Below are positions 60,034 through 64,000 of a stretch of DNA of 64,000 nucleotides, in pieces. The position numbers and the translations under genes were made by a program. The stretch is from Streptomyces sp. WZ-12. GTDB lineage: Bacteria > Actinomycetota > Actinomycetes > Streptomycetales > Streptomycetaceae. The notes under the pieces were generated by a model. It had not been told where the DNA came from. It did not search any database and was given only the letters and a program-made list of their open reading frames with translations. The stretch lies in NCBI RefSeq assembly GCF_028898845.1, contig NZ_CP118574.1, forward strand, positions 4,189,001 to 4,253,000, given 5' to 3'. Numbering within the stretch: the stretch's first letter is position 1; each line of letters opens with the position of its first letter.

Positions 60034-63000
60034 TCAGCCGCGCCGGCCCCGGCGGCGGCCGTTCCCGCCCGTGCCCTGGTCGGTGTCCTCGTCCGCGCGC
60101 GGACCGAGGAGCTCGTCGGCGAGCGTCGGCAGGTCGTCCAGCGGGGTCTCCTCCGCCCATTCCGGGCGCGGCCGGCCGCGCCGCGGCGGCTCAGCGGGGC
60201 GGCCGGTCTCCGGGTCGAGCTGCGGCAGTTCCCTGGTCCGCTCGGCGCCGCGCTCGGCCGCACCGGCGCCCTGGCCCGTGCCGTTCTCCTGGGCGAACAT
60301 CCACGGCGGCACCCGGTCCGCCGGGTCGCCCTGGACCGGCGGCAGGACCGCGGTCTCCTCGGAGTCCGCGCCGCCTCCCTGGTGGCCGCCCCGGGCGGCG
60401 TCGTCCCGTACGGGCGGCAGGATCGTCGTCTCGTCCGCCGGGCCGTGCGCCTCCTGCGGCTCGGGCCGCGGCAGCGCCGCCGTCCGCTCGCCGTCGGAAC
60501 CGGCCGCGCCACCGGAACGCGCACCGCCACCGGAGCCCTTGCCGGAACCCGCGGCGCCGGAACCAGCCCCCTTCCCGGGCACCTCCTCCGTCGCCATCCG
60601 CTTCCGCAGCTGCGTCACGTCCGTCTCCGCGGTCGGCGCCTCGGCCGATGCGGCCGTCTCCGCCCGCGCCTCCGCCTCGGCCGCGGCCGCCTCCTGGGCC
60701 GCCGCGATCCGGGCCTGCTCGGCGCGGAGCAGCGCCTCCTCGGCCTTGCGCTGCTTCTCCCGGCGCCGCTCCTCGGCCTCCTGGCGCAGCCGCGCCTGCT
60801 CCTCGTGCGTCTTGCGGAGTCGCTCCCGCTCCTCCTTGCGGGCCTGCTCCTCGGCCTCCCGCCGCTCGCGCTCCTCCTCCGCGGCCCGACGGGCCTCCTC
60901 GGCGCGCTTGCGGGCCTCCTCGGCCTGCCGGGCGGCCTCCCGGGCCTTGGCCTCCTCGGCCTCCCGGCGCTTGCGCTCCTCTTCCTCGGCGCGCAGCTTG
61001 GCGAGCTGCTCCTGGCGCTCGCGCTCCCGGCGCTCCTCCTCGGCCTTGCGTGCGGCCTCTTCCTCGGCCTTGCGGCGGGCCTCCTCCTCGGCCGCCTTAC
61101 GGGCCTCGTCGCGGGCCTTGATCTCGGCCTCGGACAGCGGGAGCACCTGGTCCAGCCGGTGGCGGACGGCGGTGGTGATGGCCTCCGGCTCCTGGCCCGC
61201 GTCGACGACCAGATAGCGCGCGGGGTCGGCGGCGGCCAGGGTCAGGAAGCCGGCCCGGACCCGCTGGTGGAACTCGGCGGGCTCGGACTCCATGCGGTCC
61301 GGCGCCTCGGTGAACCGCTCGCGGGCGGCCTCCGGGGCGATGTCCAGCAGCACGGTCAGGTGCGGGACCAGCCCGCCCGTCGCCCAGCGGTTGATCCGGG
61401 CGATCTCCGTGGGCGCGAGGTTGCGGCCCGCGCCCTGGTAGGCCACGGAGGAGTCGATGTAGCGGTCGGTGATCACCACCGCGCCGCGCTCCAGCGCGGG
61501 CCGGACGACGCTGTCGATGTGCTCGGCCCGGTCGGCGGCGAACATCAGCGCCTCGGCGCGGTCGGACAGCCCGGACGTGGACACGTCCAGGATGATCGAG
61601 CGCAGCCGCTTGCCGATCGCGGTGGCGCCCGGCTCCCGGGTCACCACGACCTCGTGGCCCTTGCCGCGGATCCACTCCGCCAGCGCCTCGACCTGGGTGG
61701 ACTTCCCGGCCCCGTCGCCGCCCTCCAGGGCGATGAAGAACCCGGTGGCCGCGGTGGTCTGCGCCGGGTCCCCGCCGCGCACCGCCTCCGTCAGGTCGCG
61801 CCGGAACGGGACGCCCTGACGGTCGTCGGTCTTGCCCAACACCCAGGCGGCGACCGGCAGCAGCAGCGCGCCGACCAGCATCAGGGTGTACGCGGCGCCG
61901 CCGTGCGCGAGGACGAAGGCGCCGCTGCCGAGGTGGTGCGGGCCGATCACGGCGGCCAGCAGCGGCGCGACGATCGCGGCGAGCGCTATCGCGAGCCGGA
62001 CGACGGCCTGGAGGTGCTCGGTCGTCCGGGCGGTACGGGACGCCTCGGTCTCCTGGTCCAGCAGGGCGTGGCCCGTATTGGCGGCGACGCCGGCGCTGAG
62101 CCCGGCCAGCAGGGCGAGCAGCAGCACCGTCGTGGTGTCCGGGACCAGCCCCATGGTCAGAAGGAGCAGCCCGGTGACGGCGACCGCCAGGGCGAGCAGC
62201 CGGCGCCGGGAGAACCCGGGCAGCACCTTGCGGGCGCCGCGGATGCCCAGGGCCGTGCCGCCGGTCAGCGCGACCACCAGCAGCGCGTAACTGGCCGGCC
62301 CGCCACCCAGGTCGACGGCGTGCAGGACGGCGAGCGAGGCGGCCGCGGCGATCGCGGCGGCCACCGCGGCGCAGGCCAGCACCAGCAGCGGAAGGGCGCC
62401 GGTGCGGCCCTTGTCGGGGGCGCTGCCCGCCTTGGCCGTGGCCGAGGTGGTCTTCGGGCGGCGCAGGCCCTCCAGGGGAGAGCGCGGCCGCGGCGTCTGC
62501 CCACCGGGCAGCTCGATGAAGTAGAGGATCGAGACGGAGGCGGCGAACAACCCGGCCGCGAGATACGAACCGAGCGCCGCCTGGTGGACGTCGAACCACG
62601 CGACGCCGGTGCCCAGCAGCCTCCCGATCAGCGCGCAGACCAGCAGCGCGGCGGCCGCGATCGGCACGGCGACGAAGGCGGTGCGCAGCGACAGGCGGCG
62701 CAGCGCGTCCATGTTGTCCGGCAGCGGCCGGATCGCGGCGCCCTCCGGGGGCGGCGCGGGCAACAGGGCGGGCGCGGCGCTCTCCCGGGCGACGGTCCAG
62801 AAGCGCTCGCCGACGCCGGTGACGAAGACCGTCACCAGCAGCCAGGCCAGCGCGCTGGTGGGCGTCCAGTCGATCCACAAGGGGGCGATGACCAGCAGCG
62901 CGATCCGCAGCCCGTCCACGGTCATCATCGTCCAGCGGCGGTCCAGCGGCCCGTCCGGCGCGGTGAGCGCGGACAGCGGGCCCAGGAGGACGGCTCCGAA

Positions 63001-63297
63001 GAGCAGCGTCGCCAGCATCCGCACGCCGAAGACGGCGGTGACCGCGAAGGCGGCGCCGCGGTAGCCGCCGCCGAACACGGCCTGACCGCCCAACGGCACG
63101 TAGAGCGCCGCCTGGAGGGCGAGGAGTACCAGGACAAGCAAGGACAGGGCATCGCCGATACCCCCGACGAGCTGGGCGCTCCACAACCGCTTCAGTGGGG
63201 GGAAGCGGAGCAGGGCTCGTACCGCGCGCTCGCGGGAGTCGGTTGCGAGGGCGTCTGAAGTGGGGGTCACGACCGTTGGCTGCTCGGCACGCGTCAT
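60034..63297 (-). CDS. tmk: MFS-like membrane domain fused to thymidylate kinase, coiled-coil tail
   Basis: 1087 residues. About 1-520 is a transporter-like domain with ten or more hydrophobic segments. The kinase domain begins at FIALEGGDGAGKST (P-loop, about 525), with TREPG, DRYIDSSVAYQG and the lid following, to about 725. The rest is a long Glu/Arg/Lys/Ala coiled coil (730-900) and a Pro/Gly-rich acidic tail. Kinase activity makes dTDP from dTMP. The membrane fusion is known in Streptomyces, but its transport substrate, if any, is unknown. Confidence 0.93.
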   Translation of the reverse strand: MTRAEQPTVVTPTSDALATDSRERAVRALLRFPPLKRLWSAQLVGGIGDALSLLVLVLLALQAALYVPLGGQAVFGGGYRGAAFAVTAVFGVRMLATLLFGAVLLGPLSALTAPDGPLDRRWTMMTVDGLRIALLVIAPLWIDWTPTSALAWLLVTVFVTGVGERFWTVARESAAPALLPAPPPEGAAIRPLPDNMDALRRLSLRTAFVAVPIAAAALLVCALIGRLLGTGVAWFDVHQAALGSYLAAGLFAASVSILYFIELPGGQTPRPRSPLEGLRRPKTTSATAKAGSAPDKGRTGALPLLVLACAAVAAAIAAAASLAVLHAVDLGGGPASYALLVVALTGGTALGIRGARKVLPGFSRRRLLALAVAVTGLLLLTMGLVPDTTTVLLLALLAGLSAGVAANTGHALLDQETEASRTARTTEHLQAVVRLAIALAAIVAPLLAAVIGPHHLGSGAFVLAHGGAAYTLMLVGALLLPVAAWVLGKTDDRQGVPFRRDLTEAVRGGDPAQTTAATGFFIALEGGDGAGKSTQVEALAEWIRGKGHEVVVTREPGATAIGKRLRSIILDVSTSGLSDRAEALMFAADRAEHIDSVVRPALERGAVVITDRYIDSSVAYQGAGRNLAPTEIARINRWATGGLVPHLTVLLDIAPEAARERFTEAPDRMESEPAEFHQRVRAGFLTLAAADPARYLVVDAGQEPEAITTAVRHRLDQVLPLSEAEIKARDEARKAAEEEARRKAEEEAARKAEEERRERERQEQLAKLRAEEEERKRREAEEAKAREAARQAEEARKRAEEARRAAEEERERREAEEQARKEERERLRKTHEEQARLRQEAEERRREKQRKAEEALLRAEQARIAAAQEAAAAEAEARAETAASAEAPTAETDVTQLRKRMATEEVPGKGAGSGAAGSGKGSGGGARSGGAAGSDGERTAALPRPEPQEAHGPADETTILPPVRDDAARGGHQGGGADSEETAVLPPVQGDPADRVPPWMFAQENGTGQGAGAAERGAERTRELPQLDPETGRPAEPPRRGRPRPEWAEETPLDDLPTLADELLGPRADEDTDQGTGGNGRRRGRRG

Positions 63298-63374
63298 CTC
63301 GCCAGCCTATCGGGATGCGGCACTCCCCCGGGCGCCCGCCCGAACAAACGGACGGATGCGCCGGGGCGTACGAA

Positions 63375-63407
63375 GGCGGGCCGGCGGAGGATGTCCGCCG
63401 GCCCGCC
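63375..63407. terminator. Terminator after topA
   Basis: GGCGGGCCGGCGGA (63375-63388) pairs perfectly with 63394-63407 around a 5-nt loop, between the topA stop and the tmk start. Confidence 0.75.
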
Positions 63408-63447
63408 CTCGTCCCGCGCCGGATCACGCCGGCCGGAGCCGCTTCCT

Positions 63448-64000
63448 TCAGTCCTCGGCCGACGCGGCCGTCTTCTTCGCCGCCGTCTTGGCCGCGGTCT
63501 TCTTGGCGGTGGTCTTCTTGGCCGCCGTCTTCTTCGTCGCGGTCTTCTTGGCGGCGGTCTTCTTCGCCGTCGTCTTCTTGGCCGCCGTCTTCTTCGCCGG
63601 CGCCTTCTTGGCGGTCTTCTTCGCCGGCCCCTTGGCGCGCTTCTCCGCCAGCAGCTCGTAACCGCGCTCGGGCGTGATCGTCTCGACGTCGTCGTCCCGC
63701 CGCAGCGTCGCGTTGGTCTCGCCGTCGGTGACGTACGCGCCGAACCGGCCGTCCTTGACCACCACCGGCTTGCCGCTGACCGGGTCGGTGCCCAGCTCCT
63801 TCAGCGGCGGCTTGGCCGCGGCCCGGCCGCGCTGCTTGGGCTGCGCGTAGATCGCCAGCGCCTCGTCGAGCGTGATCGTGAAGAGCTGCTCCTCGCGCTC
63901 CAGGGAACGCGAGTCGGTGCCCTTCTTGAGGTACGGCCCGTAGCGGCCGTTCTGCGCGGTGATCTCCGTGCCCTCGGCGTCGGCGCCGACGACCCGCGGC
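63448..64000 (-). CDS. topA: DNA topoisomerase I, C-terminal part (runs off the window)
   Basis: The last ~183 residues. Repeated zinc-ribbon-derived modules (NGRYGPYLKKG, DGRFGAYVTDG) are followed by a lysine-rich tail of AKKT repeats (about 63470-63620). This tail is typical of actinobacterial TopA, where it gives processivity and tight DNA binding. The catalytic part lies beyond the right edge. Confidence 0.95.
   Translation of the reverse strand, partial: PRVVGADAEGTEITAQNGRYGPYLKKGTDSRSLEREEQLFTITLDEALAIYAQPKQRGRAAAKPPLKELGTDPVSGKPVVVKDGRFGAYVTDGETNATLRRDDDVETITPERGYELLAEKRAKGPAKKTAKKAPAKKTAAKKTTAKKTAAKKTATKKTAAKKTTAKKTAAKTAAKKTAASAED

Noticed and set aside
63470..63620. Short tandem repeats resembling a CRISPR or microsatellite
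   Set aside because: They encode the AKKT-rich tail of topoisomerase I in frame; there are no spacers of fixed length.

Overview
The window is very GC-rich, strongly G/C-biased at third codon positions, and carries MbtH/NRPS genes, an actinomycete integrative element and the linked genes topA, tmk and holB. Together these point to a Streptomyces (or close relative) chromosome. No species name can be read from the sequence.

Region 1 (1-37.9 kb) is most of a biosynthetic gene cluster, cut off at the left edge, that appears to make a glycosylated nonribosomal peptide. Two NRPS proteins (A-PCP-C-A-PCP and C-A-PCP-C-A-PCP, no thioesterase) sit with an MbtH protein, a free-standing carrier protein, a PPTase and an ornithine-carbamoyltransferase-like enzyme. 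Precursor genes suggest L-2,3-diaminopropionate (SbnA/SbnB-like pair), a tyrosine-derived aryl unit (MIO lyase/aminomutase, HpaB-type hydroxylase, short acyl-AMP ligase) and a hydroxylated amino acid (VioC/AsnO-type oxygenase). Deoxysugar genes (RmlA, RmlB, 2,3-dehydratase, aminotransferase, C-methyltransferase, two 3,5-epimerases, 4-ketoreductase, Gfo/Idh reductase, GNAT) fit a branched 3-amino-2,3,6-trideoxy sugar of the vancosamine class, possibly with a second deoxysugar. Three glycosyltransferases are present: one cut by the window edge and one apparently missing an internal segment. The genes form alternating blocks: 3.9-7.5 kb (+), 12.5-7.6 kb (-), 12.8-26.1 kb (+), 27.2-26.2 kb (-) and 27.6-37.9 kb (+). 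I do not recognise the product.

Region 2 (37916-56593) is a complete-looking AICE of about 18.7 kb in a tRNA-Thr(CGU) gene. It is bounded by a perfect 44-bp direct repeat made from the tRNA 3' half. From left to right it has a regulatory module (double-HTH GntR protein, HD protein, Nudix protein, HTH regulator), many small hypothetical genes, a DUF2637-like membrane protein, a cytosine methyltransferase, an FtsK-like transfer protein, small membrane/zinc proteins, a second Nudix protein, a prim-pol plus helicase replication pair, an iteron array, Xis and Int. Non-coding features include four related hairpins before small genes, a CTAGC-rich palindrome after the transfer gene, and about twelve TGCGTCA iterons before xis.

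Region 3 (56.5-64 kb) is core chromosome: the intact tRNA-Thr, a secreted alpha/beta-hydrolase lipoprotein, holB, an MFS-thymidylate kinase fusion and the 3' end of topA. The cluster therefore lies beside the tRNA gene that the AICE uses, which suggests this locus is an insertion hotspot.
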